Positions 8,940 through 16,582 of a stretch of DNA of 34,970 nucleotides are shown here, piece after piece. The first letter of the stretch is position 1. Each line of letters starts with the position of its first letter. Location: assembly GCA_024103175.1 (NCBI GenBank), contig JAGFJE010000460.1, forward strand, positions 1 through 34,970. Direction: 5' to 3'. Position numbers and translations under genes: made by a program. The DNA is from Phaeodactylibacter sp. (GTDB lineage: Bacteria; Bacteroidota; Bacteroidia; Chitinophagales; Saprospiraceae). The notes under the pieces were generated by a model that was given only the letters and a program-made list of their open reading frames with translations, had not been told where the DNA came from and did no database searches.

Positions 8940-8970
8940 TTGTAACACCAATCTCCTGCCTTTACTTTTG
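8940..8970 (+). promoter_or_regulatory. Bacteroidota-type promoter for the dockerin-like protein
   Basis: TTG at 8940-8942 (preceded by another TTG at 8937) is separated by 20 bp from TACTTTTG at 8963-8970, which matches the Bacteroidota -7 element TAnnTTTG. The start codon is 27 bp downstream. Confidence 0.55.
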
Positions 8971-8996
8971 TAACGTGAAAGAAACATAACAAAGAA

Positions 8997-10091
8997 ATGC
9001 AAAAAAAACTCTGGATAGTCATTCTCTTACTGTGGGCCAAGGCGCTCTCCGCCCAGGTCTACCCGGGAGACGCCAACCGAAGCGGCCGGGCCGACCAGCA
9101 GGATATGCTGTACATTGGTTATGCCTATGGCGCCGCCGGCCCCTCGCGGGTCATTGCCGGCACGGCCTTCACTGAAATGCCGATCGCACTGGAATGGGCG
9201 GAGGCTTTCCCCGGCGGGATCAGTTATGCCTATGCCGACGCCAACGGAGACGGGCAGGTCAACATCACCGATATGCTGGCCGTAATTTCCAACTACGGCC
9301 TGGCGCATACCACACCTTTAGCGCCTGTTTACCCGCCGGCTTCGCCCGGTATTGACCCGATTTTGCAGTTCGGCCCCGGCATACCCGGCCTGCAACTGAC
9401 GGCCGGCTCAGCGATCACGATACCTATCGCTCTGGAATATCCCGGCCCTGCCCATACCGACATCAACGGGTTGGCCTTTTCCATTGACTTCGACAAGAGC
9501 TACATCCGGAGTATAACCCTGAGTTTTGCCACCACCTGGATGGGCGGCCCGGCCGCCTCCTTTCGCTTTCAGAACATCGACCCGCAGCAGATAGGCCAGC
9601 TGGATGTGGCGACAACCCGTTACGGCGTCAACGGCTTTCCGGCAGAGGGGGAAGTGGGGGCCTTATCCATTATCATTGAAGACGACCTTATCTCATTTAT
9701 GGAGGCGGATAGCGCTGAAGTACTCGTCAAATTCAGCCAGATTATGCTGGTTGACGAGGAACTCGCGCTCCAACCGGTCAACAGCGACAGCGTCCTGCTC
9801 ACCGTTTATAACCCCAATTACCTCACTTCCAGCCAGCGGATGGAAAACCGGAGGCCCTTCCATTGCTTTCCCAATCCGGTGCAGGGCGGCCAGCTGAACC
9901 TGGCGGCGCCCCACCGCATATACGAAGCCCGGTTCTACAACATGCTGGGGCGGGAGGTGTACCGGCTGCGTTCCCCCGGCGCCCGCAACTGGACGATCCA
10001 ACTGCCCGGGGAGTGGCCCGCCGGCTATTACCTGCTGAAGTCCCACTCGGAAGGGGGGCGCATCAACGAACAACTCTTATTTATTCCATAA
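8997..10091 (+). CDS. Secreted dockerin-like protein with T9SS sorting domain
   Basis: The 364-residue protein has a signal peptide (about 1-20, ending LSAQ). Two dockerin-type calcium loops follow: GDANRSGRADQQDMLYIG near residues 24-41 and DANGDGQVNITDMLAVIS near 82-99. They are separated by about 40 residues rather than lying back to back. A beta-rich cohesin/Ig-like region follows (about 115-270). The C-terminal T9SS type A sorting domain has FPNPVQGGQL, an MLGREVYRL strand and the ending WPAGYYLLKS...LLFIP. T9SS exports such proteins across the outer membrane and anchors or releases them. The function is unknown. It lies 17 bp before another T9SS cargo gene, probably in the same operon, and behind a good promoter. 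Confidence 0.85.
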   Translation: MQKKLWIVILLLWAKALSAQVYPGDANRSGRADQQDMLYIGYAYGAAGPSRVIAGTAFTEMPIALEWAEAFPGGISYAYADANGDGQVNITDMLAVISNYGLAHTTPLAPVYPPASPGIDPILQFGPGIPGLQLTAGSAITIPIALEYPGPAHTDINGLAFSIDFDKSYIRSITLSFATTWMGGPAASFRFQNIDPQQIGQLDVATTRYGVNGFPAEGEVGALSIIIEDDLISFMEADSAEVLVKFSQIMLVDEELALQPVNSDSVLLTVYNPNYLTSSQRMENRRPFHCFPNPVQGGQLNLAAPHRIYEARFYNMLGREVYRLRSPGARNWTIQLPGEWPAGYYLLKSHSEGGRINEQLLFIP

Positions 10092-10108
10092 CGCTTTAAA
10101 ATCACCTG

Positions 10109-11401
10109 ATGATGAAAAATCCGGCACTCTTGTTTCTATTTGTTCTTTACTCCATGGCTTCGTCCGCTACGGAATGCACCCTGAGCGGACACATGCGCTT
10201 CGGCACAGGAGAAGAGCCTCTCGCCTCCTATGTTGTCGGGCTGTCCATTTTTTCAGAAGGAATATTTCTGGAAGATACTACCGATGAAAACGGGGCTTTC
10301 TTTTTCTCTTTTGAACATGAGTTCGACGGGCCGGCCCCCATATTTGGCGTCGTGACGGCAACGGACTTCTGTACCGGAGAGGTGCTCGCCGCCACCGCCG
10401 CTTTCCTGGAAAGTTTTCCGGATACGGAAGGCGTGGCCTTGGTGGCCTGCAGCGATGTGGACCCCCCGAACCCGCCGCTCAACTGCCAGGCCTACTTTCA
10501 CTTCGAGCAAATGGAAAGCGAGCCGTACCTCCTGCAGTTCTACGACATATCGAGCACGGCGGCCCCTGTCCAGTCCTGGAGCTGGGACTTCGGGGACGGC
10601 TCCACCAGCACTCAGGCGGATCCCCTGCATGAATATAGCGCGCCCGGAAGTTACGAGGTGAGCCTGGCCGTGGTTGCCGACACTTGCGAGAGCATTTACA
10701 CCAGCCATGTCCTGGTGCGGGAAAACTACCCCTGCTTTTGCGATTGGGCGCCGGATCCGGCCTGCGTAACGCTCCCCGGCGGGCAGGTGCTCACCTTCCG
10801 CAATGGGTGCGAAGCCGAGTGCGCCGGCTATACGCCGGATCAGCACGAAACCTGTGATGGTACAGGAGGAGTAGTGTGCTATCCCGATTTCGCGGCTGTT
10901 CCAACCGGCGAGCCCGGGCAGGTAAGGTTTACAGACCGCTCGGTGGCCGTTGGGGCCGAGATCACGGAATGGTTCTGGGACTTTGGGGACGGCGCCTCCA
11001 GTACCGAACAAAACCCCGTGCACAATTTTAGCGAGGCGGGCATGCTCGATGTCGGGTTGCGTATTGTAACCAATGGAGGATGCGCCGGCGCCCTGTATCA
11101 GCCGGTATTTGTGAACGTGGTGTCGAGTACGGAAGAAGCCGCGGAAGAGTTCGCCACGATCCGGGCGTTTCCCAACCCGGCGAGCAGCCAGCTTACGCTG
11201 AGCCTCAACCTGGTGAGGAGCGGGCGTTACAATGTGGTATTGCACAATGCCGCCGGCCAGGCGCTGCGGCAGCTCTCCTATGGCCTGCCCGCCGGAGAGC
11301 ACCAACTGGAAATCGGGCTGGAGGACATCCCTTCCGGCCTGCTGTTCCTGCAGGTGCAGGGCGAAAATACGGTAAAAACCCTGCGTATCATACGGAAGTA
11401 A
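10109..11401 (+). CDS. Secreted PKD-domain protein with a Kazal-like module and T9SS sorting domain
   Basis: The 430-residue protein has a short signal peptide (MMKNPALLFLFVLYSMASSA). An N-terminal beta domain (about 22-115) resembles carboxypeptidase-regulatory-like folds (DTTDENGAFFFSF). PKD domain 1 carries SWSWDFGDGS (about residue 150), and PKD domain 2 carries EWFWDFGDGASSTEQNP (about 290). Between them lies a cysteine-rich stretch, CFCDW, DPACV, then FRNGCEAECAGY, whose spacing fits Kazal-type protease-inhibitor modules. The C-terminus is a T9SS sorting domain (AFPNPASSQLTLSL, then PAGEHQLEIGL). PKD modules mediate surface or carbohydrate contacts. The start could be either of two adjacent ATGs (10109, 10112). 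A hairpin terminator follows at 11442. Confidence 0.87.
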   Translation: MMKNPALLFLFVLYSMASSATECTLSGHMRFGTGEEPLASYVVGLSIFSEGIFLEDTTDENGAFFFSFEHEFDGPAPIFGVVTATDFCTGEVLAATAAFLESFPDTEGVALVACSDVDPPNPPLNCQAYFHFEQMESEPYLLQFYDISSTAAPVQSWSWDFGDGSTSTQADPLHEYSAPGSYEVSLAVVADTCESIYTSHVLVRENYPCFCDWAPDPACVTLPGGQVLTFRNGCEAECAGYTPDQHETCDGTGGVVCYPDFAAVPTGEPGQVRFTDRSVAVGAEITEWFWDFGDGASSTEQNPVHNFSEAGMLDVGLRIVTNGGCAGALYQPVFVNVVSSTEEAAEEFATIRAFPNPASSQLTLSLNLVRSGRYNVVLHNAAGQALRQLSYGLPAGEHQLEIGLEDIPSGLLFLQVQGENTVKTLRIIRK

Positions 11402-11441
11402 AGCCCTGTACAAATAAGTGATCACCCGAATCAGGATAAGG

Positions 11442-11472
11442 GCCCGTACGCGTGCATTCGTGCGGGCTTTTT
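11442..11472 (+). terminator. Intrinsic terminator after the PKD/Kazal-like gene
   Basis: GCCCGTACG (11442-11450) pairs with CGTGCGGGC (11459-11467), with one G-T wobble and an 8-base loop, and is followed directly by TTTTT. It lies 41 bp past the stop codon and separates the secreted-protein operon from the dehydrogenase gene. Confidence 0.8.
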
Positions 11473-11559
11473 CCTTATATTCGCAGCTAAGCAGTGGTCA
11501 AAAAAAAGTCGAAACCGACAACTTGTTTTTTGAAGTTTACTAAACCAAATAAGGCTAAA

Positions 11560-12447
11560 ATGAAAAATATAACAGTCATCGGCGCCGGCGCCATGGGCAA
11601 CGGCATCGCCCACGTTTTTGCCATGAACGGCTACCCCGTAGCCCTCGCCGACGTCTCCCGGGAAGCGCTCGACAAAGGCCTGGCAACCATCGAAAAGAAC
11701 CTCGCCCGCATGGTGGCCAAGGAAAAGATCAGCCAGGAAGGCCAGGATGCTACGCTCAAACGCATCAGCACTTTCACCGACACCGCTCAGGCCGTCCGAG
11801 AGGCAGCATTGGTAGTGGAAGCTGCTACCGAAAACATTGAGCTCAAGCTGAAGCTCTTTAAGGAGATCGATCAGCACGCTCCAAAGAACGCCATCCTGGC
11901 GACCAATACCTCCAGCATTTCCATCACCAAAATTGCCGCCGCCACTCAACGCCCGGAGCTGGTGATCGGAATGCATTTCATGAATCCGGCGCCCGTCATG
12001 AAACTCATTGAAGTGATCCGAGGGTACGCCACCAGCGATGAAACTACCCAAGCGGTCATGGCGCTCTCCAGAAAACTGGGCAAAGTACCTGTCGAGGCCA
12101 ACGATTATCCCGGTTTTATCTCCAACCGCATCCTTATGCCAATGATCAACGAGGCCATCTATGCCCTTTTTGAAAGCGTCGCCGGCGTGGAGGAGATCGA
12201 TACGGTGATGAAGCTGGGCATGGCCCACCCCATGGGGCCCCTGCAACTGGCCGACTTCATCGGGCTGGATGTCTGCCTGTCTATTCTCAATGTCCTCTAC
12301 GAAGGGTTCGGCAACCCCAAATATGCTCCCTGCCCCCTGCTGGTGAATATGGTGGCGGCCGGCAAACGTGGGGTTAAGTCAGGAGAGGGCTTTTACAGCT
12401 ACGGCCACGGGACGAAAGATCTCATCGTGGCGGATGCTTTCAAGTAG
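11560..12447 (+). CDS. hbd: 3-hydroxybutyryl-CoA / 3-hydroxyacyl-CoA dehydrogenase
   Basis: The enzyme reduces acetoacetyl-CoA, or oxidises 3-hydroxyacyl-CoA, with NAD(P)(H) in fatty-acid oxidation or butanoate metabolism, in the cytoplasm. The 295-residue product starts at ATG 11560; the open frame extends upstream to 11494, but the Rossmann strand MKNITVIGAGAMGNG would then no longer be N-terminal. The dinucleotide motif GAGAMG is at residues 8-13, NTSSIS at 116-121, and the catalytic-His motif GMHFMNPAP with His139. The C-terminal helical dimerisation domain contains GFISNRILMPMINEA. Length is normal for stand-alone Hbd/PaaH proteins. It appears monocistronic, between a terminator upstream and an AT-rich promoter region downstream. 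The precise acyl chain length is not readable from sequence. Confidence 0.94.
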   Translation: MKNITVIGAGAMGNGIAHVFAMNGYPVALADVSREALDKGLATIEKNLARMVAKEKISQEGQDATLKRISTFTDTAQAVREAALVVEAATENIELKLKLFKEIDQHAPKNAILATNTSSISITKIAAATQRPELVIGMHFMNPAPVMKLIEVIRGYATSDETTQAVMALSRKLGKVPVEANDYPGFISNRILMPMINEAIYALFESVAGVEEIDTVMKLGMAHPMGPLQLADFIGLDVCLSILNVLYEGFGNPKYAPCPLLVNMVAAGKRGVKSGEGFYSYGHGTKDLIVADAFK

Positions 12448-12588
12448 CCGGCTTAGGTCAGCCTGGGCATGTTGTTGGTTGTTTCCAGGCATTGCCGCCG
12501 GTAGTGGACTGCGTTGGAAGCGCCCCTGGCTAACAACGGCCAACGGGGCCGTGCCGGGCATAAAAATAAAACAAAAAGTTTTTATTTT

Positions 12589-12620
12589 TTTGTTTTAAAA
12601 CATTTTTTATTTTATTTTTG
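12589..12620 (+). promoter_or_regulatory. Bacteroidota-type promoter for the GH73 gene
   Basis: TTTG at 12589-12592, a 20-bp spacer, then TATTTTTG at 12613-12620 (TAnnTTTG) lie in a strongly AT-rich stretch. The start codon is 36 bp downstream, preceded by AAAAGG at 12645-12650. Confidence 0.6.
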
Positions 12621-12656
12621 CTCAATCTCATTTGTTTTCAAAACAAAAGGTTGAGC

Positions 12657-13520
12657 ATGATGGATTATACACTCGGGCAACCCCGCCAAAACCGGCCGGA
12701 ATACGCTTTACAGGGAATATCGGACTACATCGGCAGGAATTGGTTCCGAGGCCTGCTCCTTGGCCTGGGCATCTATGTTCTTTTTTTTAAGGATATAAGT
12801 ATTCAGTTCAATCTCAATGCCGCTTCAACCGGGCTTCCGGAACAAGTGGTCATCAGCCCGGAAGGGGTGGAGCCTTATCAGCCGGCCGCCATGCCGGCCA
12901 GTTACCGGGATAATGGCCCGCGCAATGTTTCGCAAATTGCCGCTCCTGCCAAAGAGGACAACCAAAAGAAATGGGACAGCCGTAAAGCGAACGACTTTTC
13001 CAACCTTACCTTTGTCCTCAGCCCCGGCTATGCCCGGCGGCACAATGTCCATCCTGACATTGTCCGGCAGAAGATAGACAATTGCAAGCGCTACGTAGAG
13101 CAGTATGCTCCCGTTGCCCTGCAGGAAATGCGGGAGTACGGGATACCCGCCAGCATTACCCTTGCTCAGGGGCTGCTGGAGTCCAACGCCGGAGACAGCC
13201 GCCTTTCGCGCGAATCCAACAACCACTTTGGAATCAAATGCCGCCGCAAGTGCCGGGGGTGCACCTGCCGCAATTATACGGACGATGACATCTACGATAT
13301 GTTCCGCGTCTTTGAATCTCCCCGGGAGAGCTATCGCGAACATTCCATCCTGCTGTCCAGCGCCCGGTATAAGCACCTGCTGAAATTGCGCAAGACGGAT
13401 TATAAAAAATGGGCCCATGGCCTGAAAAAGGCCGGCTATGCCACGGATAAACGCTACGCGGAAAAGCTGATACAGATCATCGAGTTCCTGGATCTGGGCC
13501 GATATGACCGCGCGGCATAA
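12657..13520 (+). CDS. Membrane-anchored GH73-family glucosaminidase (peptidoglycan hydrolase)
   Basis: GH73 enzymes cleave the GlcNAc-MurNAc linkage of peptidoglycan. The 287-residue product has a short cytoplasmic N-terminus and one membrane segment (about 30-45, FRGLLLGLGIYVLFF). A linker follows, then the catalytic domain from about residue 140. The catalytic glutamate is probably Glu175 in AQGLLESNAGDS, followed by ESNNHFGIKC. A four-cysteine cluster (Cys195, 199, 202, 204) sits just after that motif. The domain ends ADK-free with GYATDKRYAEKLIQIIE. The start is ATG 12657 (or 12660), with AAAAGG six bases upstream; the frame also runs back to a TTG at 12618 inside the promoter. A strong hairpin terminator follows. 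It likely acts in the periplasm during wall remodelling. Confidence 0.9.
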   Translation: MMDYTLGQPRQNRPEYALQGISDYIGRNWFRGLLLGLGIYVLFFKDISIQFNLNAASTGLPEQVVISPEGVEPYQPAAMPASYRDNGPRNVSQIAAPAKEDNQKKWDSRKANDFSNLTFVLSPGYARRHNVHPDIVRQKIDNCKRYVEQYAPVALQEMREYGIPASITLAQGLLESNAGDSRLSRESNNHFGIKCRRKCRGCTCRNYTDDDIYDMFRVFESPRESYREHSILLSSARYKHLLKLRKTDYKKWAHGLKKAGYATDKRYAEKLIQIIEFLDLGRYDRAA

Positions 13521-13550
13521 CAAACCGCCTGAAGGTGGCCGTCCAAAATA

Positions 13551-13585
13551 AAAGCCCTTTCGAATTGCTCTCGGAAGGGCTTTTT
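13551..13585 (+). terminator. Intrinsic terminator after the GH73 gene
   Basis: AAAGCCCTT (13551-13559) pairs with AAGGGCTTT (13575-13583), and the T-run continues to 13585. A-rich sequence on the left makes it potentially bidirectional. It lies 35 bp before the TRAP small-permease gene. Confidence 0.8.
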
Positions 13586-13619
13586 CATTATTTTTCCCAG
13601 GAAATAAACACCACCGCTA

Positions 13620-14177
13620 ATGGTAGAATGGCTACAAACCCTGTCCAGGGGCATTCACCGGCTCAATGAATCGGTGGGCCGGAGTGTTTCCTGGCTCAAT
13701 ACCGCCCTGGTGATCCTGGTGTGCTTTGATGTCATTACCCGTTATCTTTTCAGTGACACCAGCGCCTGGATCATGGAACTGGAGTGGCATCTTTTCGCCC
13801 TTATTTTCCTGCTCGGGGCCGGCTATGCTTTGCGGCACGACCGCCATGTGCGGGTCGACCTCTTCTATGCCGACTTTTCACCTCGCGACCAGGCCCTGGT
13901 AAACCTTTTGGGGGCAGTCATTTTCCTCATCCCCTGGAGCGCCCTGGTGATCTATACCTCCTACGAATATGCGCTGATATCCTATCGTATAGGAGAGACT
14001 TCTCCTGACCCCGGCGGCCTTCCCGCCCGCTACGTGATCAAATTTGCCATTACGGCCGGCGGCCTTTTGCTGCTGTTGCAGGGTGTCGCCAGCCTGATCG
14101 ATTCGGCGATGATCCTGGGCGGTTACCGAGAACCGGAGCCGCCGGCAGCAGAAGATCTCAAAAAAGAAAACCTGTAG
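13620..14177 (+). CDS. dctQ: TRAP transporter small permease (DctQ family)
   Basis: This is the four-helix membrane subunit of a tripartite ATP-independent periplasmic transporter; it supports the large permease in sodium-driven uptake of organic acids. The 185-residue product has membrane segments near residues 25-43 (NTALVILVCFDVITRYLF), 55-75, 95-115 and 135-158. LEWHLFALIFLLGAGYALRH, followed by DRHVRVDLFY, is a typical DctQ signature. The C-terminus is charged. It lies 6 bp before the DctM gene, with which it must form an operon. The substrate-binding partner is not directly downstream but on the opposite strand 1.1 kb away. Confidence 0.9.
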   Translation: MVEWLQTLSRGIHRLNESVGRSVSWLNTALVILVCFDVITRYLFSDTSAWIMELEWHLFALIFLLGAGYALRHDRHVRVDLFYADFSPRDQALVNLLGAVIFLIPWSALVIYTSYEYALISYRIGETSPDPGGLPARYVIKFAITAGGLLLLLQGVASLIDSAMILGGYREPEPPAAEDLKKENL

Positions 14178-14183
14178 GAGGCT

Positions 14184-15485
14184 ATGGAAATACTGGCAAT
14201 AATACTTTTCATCAGCATTTTTCTGCTCATTCTGTATGGTTATCCCGTTGCGTTCACGCTTGGCGGCATTTCCGTCATTTATGCGCTGTTGTTCCTCGAC
14301 CCTGCTGCCTTCACCAATTTACCCCCAAGGATTATGGGGGTTGTCAGCAATTACGTATTGCTGGCTGTTCCGCTCTTTATTTACATGGGGATCATGCTGG
14401 AAAAATCGGGGCTGGCGGAGAGCCTGCTGGAAACCATGGCCATCCTTTTCGGTAAGCTGAAAGGGGGGCTGGCCATTAGCGTGGTGATCGTTGGGGCGCT
14501 GTTGGCGGCTTCCACAGGTATTGTTGGCGCCACAGTGATCACCATGGGGCTGATCAGTTTGCCGACCATGCTGAAGCGGGGGTATTCCGCCGAACTGGCA
14601 ACGGGCACCATCGCAGCTTCCGGCACGCTGGGGCAGATCATCCCTCCCTCGGTGGTGCTGGTGCTGCTGGGCAGCGTCCTGAACGTGTCGGTGGGCGACC
14701 TCTTCGCCGCCGCCTTACTGCCCGGCCTGTTGCTGGTATTGGTTTACGTAGCTTACATAATTGTCATCGCCACGGTGCGCCCCCGGTCTGCTCCCGGCCT
14801 GCCGGCAGAGGAGATCCGGGAATTTAAGAAGGAAGGTTATGCAAGAAAAGTCATTCAGGCGTTCGTATTGCCCTTCTTCCTTATCGTGGCTGTCCTTGGC
14901 TCCATCTTTGCCGGTATCGCCTCGCCTACAGAAGCAGCTGCCGTAGGGGCCCTTGGCGCCACCATCCTCACCATATTTCAGGGTAAATTCAGCCTGGAAG
15001 TCCTCAAAGTAGTGGGCAGAGAGACGACCCACCTGACCAGCATGGTGTTCATCATCCTGTTAGGCGCCACCACCTTCTCCTTTGTTTTCCGGGAAATGAA
15101 CGGCGACGAGTACCTGGTCAACCTCATCAGGGAGGCTAACCTCTCCGCTATGGCTTTCCTGGCGCTGGTTATGATCGTCGTTTTCATTGCCGGCTTCTTC
15201 ATCGATTTCATTGAGATCGTGTTTATTATCGTGCCGGTAGTGGCGCCCATCTTCGTACAGTTTGGCATAGACCTGGTGTGGATCGGCGTATTGCTGGGCC
15301 TCAACCTGCAAACCTCGTTCCTGTCGCCCCCCTTTGGCTTTTCTCTCTTTTATCTGAAGGGAGTGGCTCCCCCCGGCGTAACTACCGGGCATTTGTACCG
15401 GGGCATCGTGCCTTTCGTTGTCATTCAACTTGTTTTTCTGTTGGTGGTGATTCTTTTTCCGGAAGTGGTGTATGTGTTTCTATGA
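14184..15485 (+). CDS. dctM: TRAP transporter large permease (DctM family)
   Basis: This is the membrane translocation subunit of the TRAP transporter, coupling substrate uptake to a sodium gradient. The 433-residue hydrophobic protein has about 11-12 membrane segments. Family motifs include VPLFIYMGIMLEKSGLAESL, GAT-containing GIVGATVITMGLISLPTML, the pore-like AASGTLGQIIPPSVVLVLLG and SPTEAAAVGALGATIL. The C-terminal half has GLNLQTSFLSPPFGFSLFYL, typical of the DctM group related to mannitol/chloroaromatic-type systems. A strong ribosome binding site (AGGAGG at 14176-14181) overlaps the end of the small-permease gene, so translation is probably coupled. The transported compound cannot be read from the permease. 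Confidence 0.94.
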   Translation: MEILAIILFISIFLLILYGYPVAFTLGGISVIYALLFLDPAAFTNLPPRIMGVVSNYVLLAVPLFIYMGIMLEKSGLAESLLETMAILFGKLKGGLAISVVIVGALLAASTGIVGATVITMGLISLPTMLKRGYSAELATGTIAASGTLGQIIPPSVVLVLLGSVLNVSVGDLFAAALLPGLLLVLVYVAYIIVIATVRPRSAPGLPAEEIREFKKEGYARKVIQAFVLPFFLIVAVLGSIFAGIASPTEAAAVGALGATILTIFQGKFSLEVLKVVGRETTHLTSMVFIILLGATTFSFVFREMNGDEYLVNLIREANLSAMAFLALVMIVVFIAGFFIDFIEIVFIIVPVVAPIFVQFGIDLVWIGVLLGLNLQTSFLSPPFGFSLFYLKGVAPPGVTTGHLYRGIVPFVVIQLVFLLVVILFPEVVYVFL

Positions 15486-15642
15486 CTGAAGTGACGCTTC
15501 CCTTCTAAGCCCTGAGGCGCAGCTTTCTGTATTATTATAATCTTTTTTTACTCAGTTAAAATTTTCTTTCTAACGAAATCAAAAAACAACAAAAACACCA
15601 CTCTCCAACTAACAACGCAAATTCTGGCGCCCGTCACTTCCC

Positions 15643-16377
15643 TCAATTCTGCCTGAGAACGATCCGCCTTGTTATCACCGCCTTCCCTGACTGCAAACGC
15701 AACAAGTACAAGCCGCCCGGCAAACCCGCCAGCGACAGGCTGGGGGAGGAGCCGCCAAAAATTAGCCCCGCCTTCAACAACTGCCCGTCGTAACTATATA
15801 TGGTGTAATTCAGCATATCCCCTGCCTCAATGCCTTCGAAAAACATTTCTCCAGAGGTAGGGTTGGGGTAGAGTAGGAGGTAAGGCAATTTCGGTTCCTC
15901 CGCCGGCGTGATGCCCGCGCATCTGGCCAGCTCCTGCCTGAATTCTTCATAGCTCTGCTCCTGGACACCTTCGGCTATATTGCCTTGTACTTTGCCGTCA
16001 TTGACCGGTAGCCAGAACTTTCCACAGCCGGAGAGGTCGTAGGCGCCCTCTTCCCAGTGGCTTTCGCTGATCATCACGATATAGGTTTTTCCTTCTTCAA
16101 AAGGGTTCAGGTACTCATTGCAGTTCAGCCCGTCCTGCCCGAGGATGGTCAGTGATCCGGGGAGGCTGTTCTGCAGGTTGTCGACAACTTCCACATCCAT
16201 ATAATAACTATAGCGGCTGGATACTTTTACCTGTGCAATGTACTGAACAGAGCCGCCTCCGTTGGTATTGATCCAACTCGCCGAGGGGCAGAAATAATCG
16301 GAAATGTAAAAGCAGCTGCAGGCGTGCCCGCTGTAAGCAAGAAAGGCAAATAGGGTGGATAGTAAGAATGTTTTCAT
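15643..16377 (-). CDS. Secreted netrin/TIMP-like protein with T9SS sorting domain
   Basis: The 244-residue protein has a signal peptide (MKTFLLSTLFAFLAYSGHA). The mature chain would then begin at once with CSC (Cys20, Cys22), then FC (Cys29-30 region). YIAQVKV, MDVEVVDNL, a middle CNEY, FEEGKTYIVMIS and LSGCGKFWLPV follow, in the order and spacing of the netrin-like (NTR) domain of tissue inhibitors of metalloproteinases. A C-terminal T9SS domain follows (LLLYPNPTSGEMFF, YSYDGQLLKAG, LPGGLYLLRLQ). Export to the cell surface is well supported; protease inhibition is only a fold-based guess. It lies between the two halves of the TRAP system, on the same strand as DctP and 205 bp beyond it. Confidence 0.8.
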   Translation of the reverse strand: MKTFLLSTLFAFLAYSGHACSCFYISDYFCPSASWINTNGGGSVQYIAQVKVSSRYSYYMDVEVVDNLQNSLPGSLTILGQDGLNCNEYLNPFEEGKTYIVMISESHWEEGAYDLSGCGKFWLPVNDGKVQGNIAEGVQEQSYEEFRQELARCAGITPAEEPKLPYLLLYPNPTSGEMFFEGIEAGDMLNYTIYSYDGQLLKAGLIFGGSSPSLSLAGLPGGLYLLRLQSGKAVITRRIVLRQN

Positions 16378-16461
16378 TGTTTTTTTCCTTCAGGACGAAA
16401 AGGGTTGCTTTTTCGTTGGGGTGGAATTTCAAAAAACAGTACTCAGATATCGATATTTGGA

Positions 16462-16502
16462 CGAGATGACATCTTTTGAGGTACCAAAAAGATGTCATCT
16501 CG
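16462..16502. repeat. Perfect 16-bp palindromic element, copy 1 of a family of two in this window
   Basis: CGAGATGACATCTTTT (16462-16477) is exactly complementary to AAAAGATGTCATCTCG (16487-16502), with a 9-base loop. It sits 81 bp beyond the DctP stop codon and upstream of the netrin-like gene. The same arm sequence recurs near 30.7 kb. It may act as a terminator for DctP or be a dispersed palindromic repeat. Confidence 0.8.
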
Positions 16503-16582
16503 CCTAAAGCGGGAATTGCCGCTGCCTATCAGTTAGGCCGGTGGGTGTCAACTCAGGCGGGGAGTCAGGTGTGTTGTATCAT

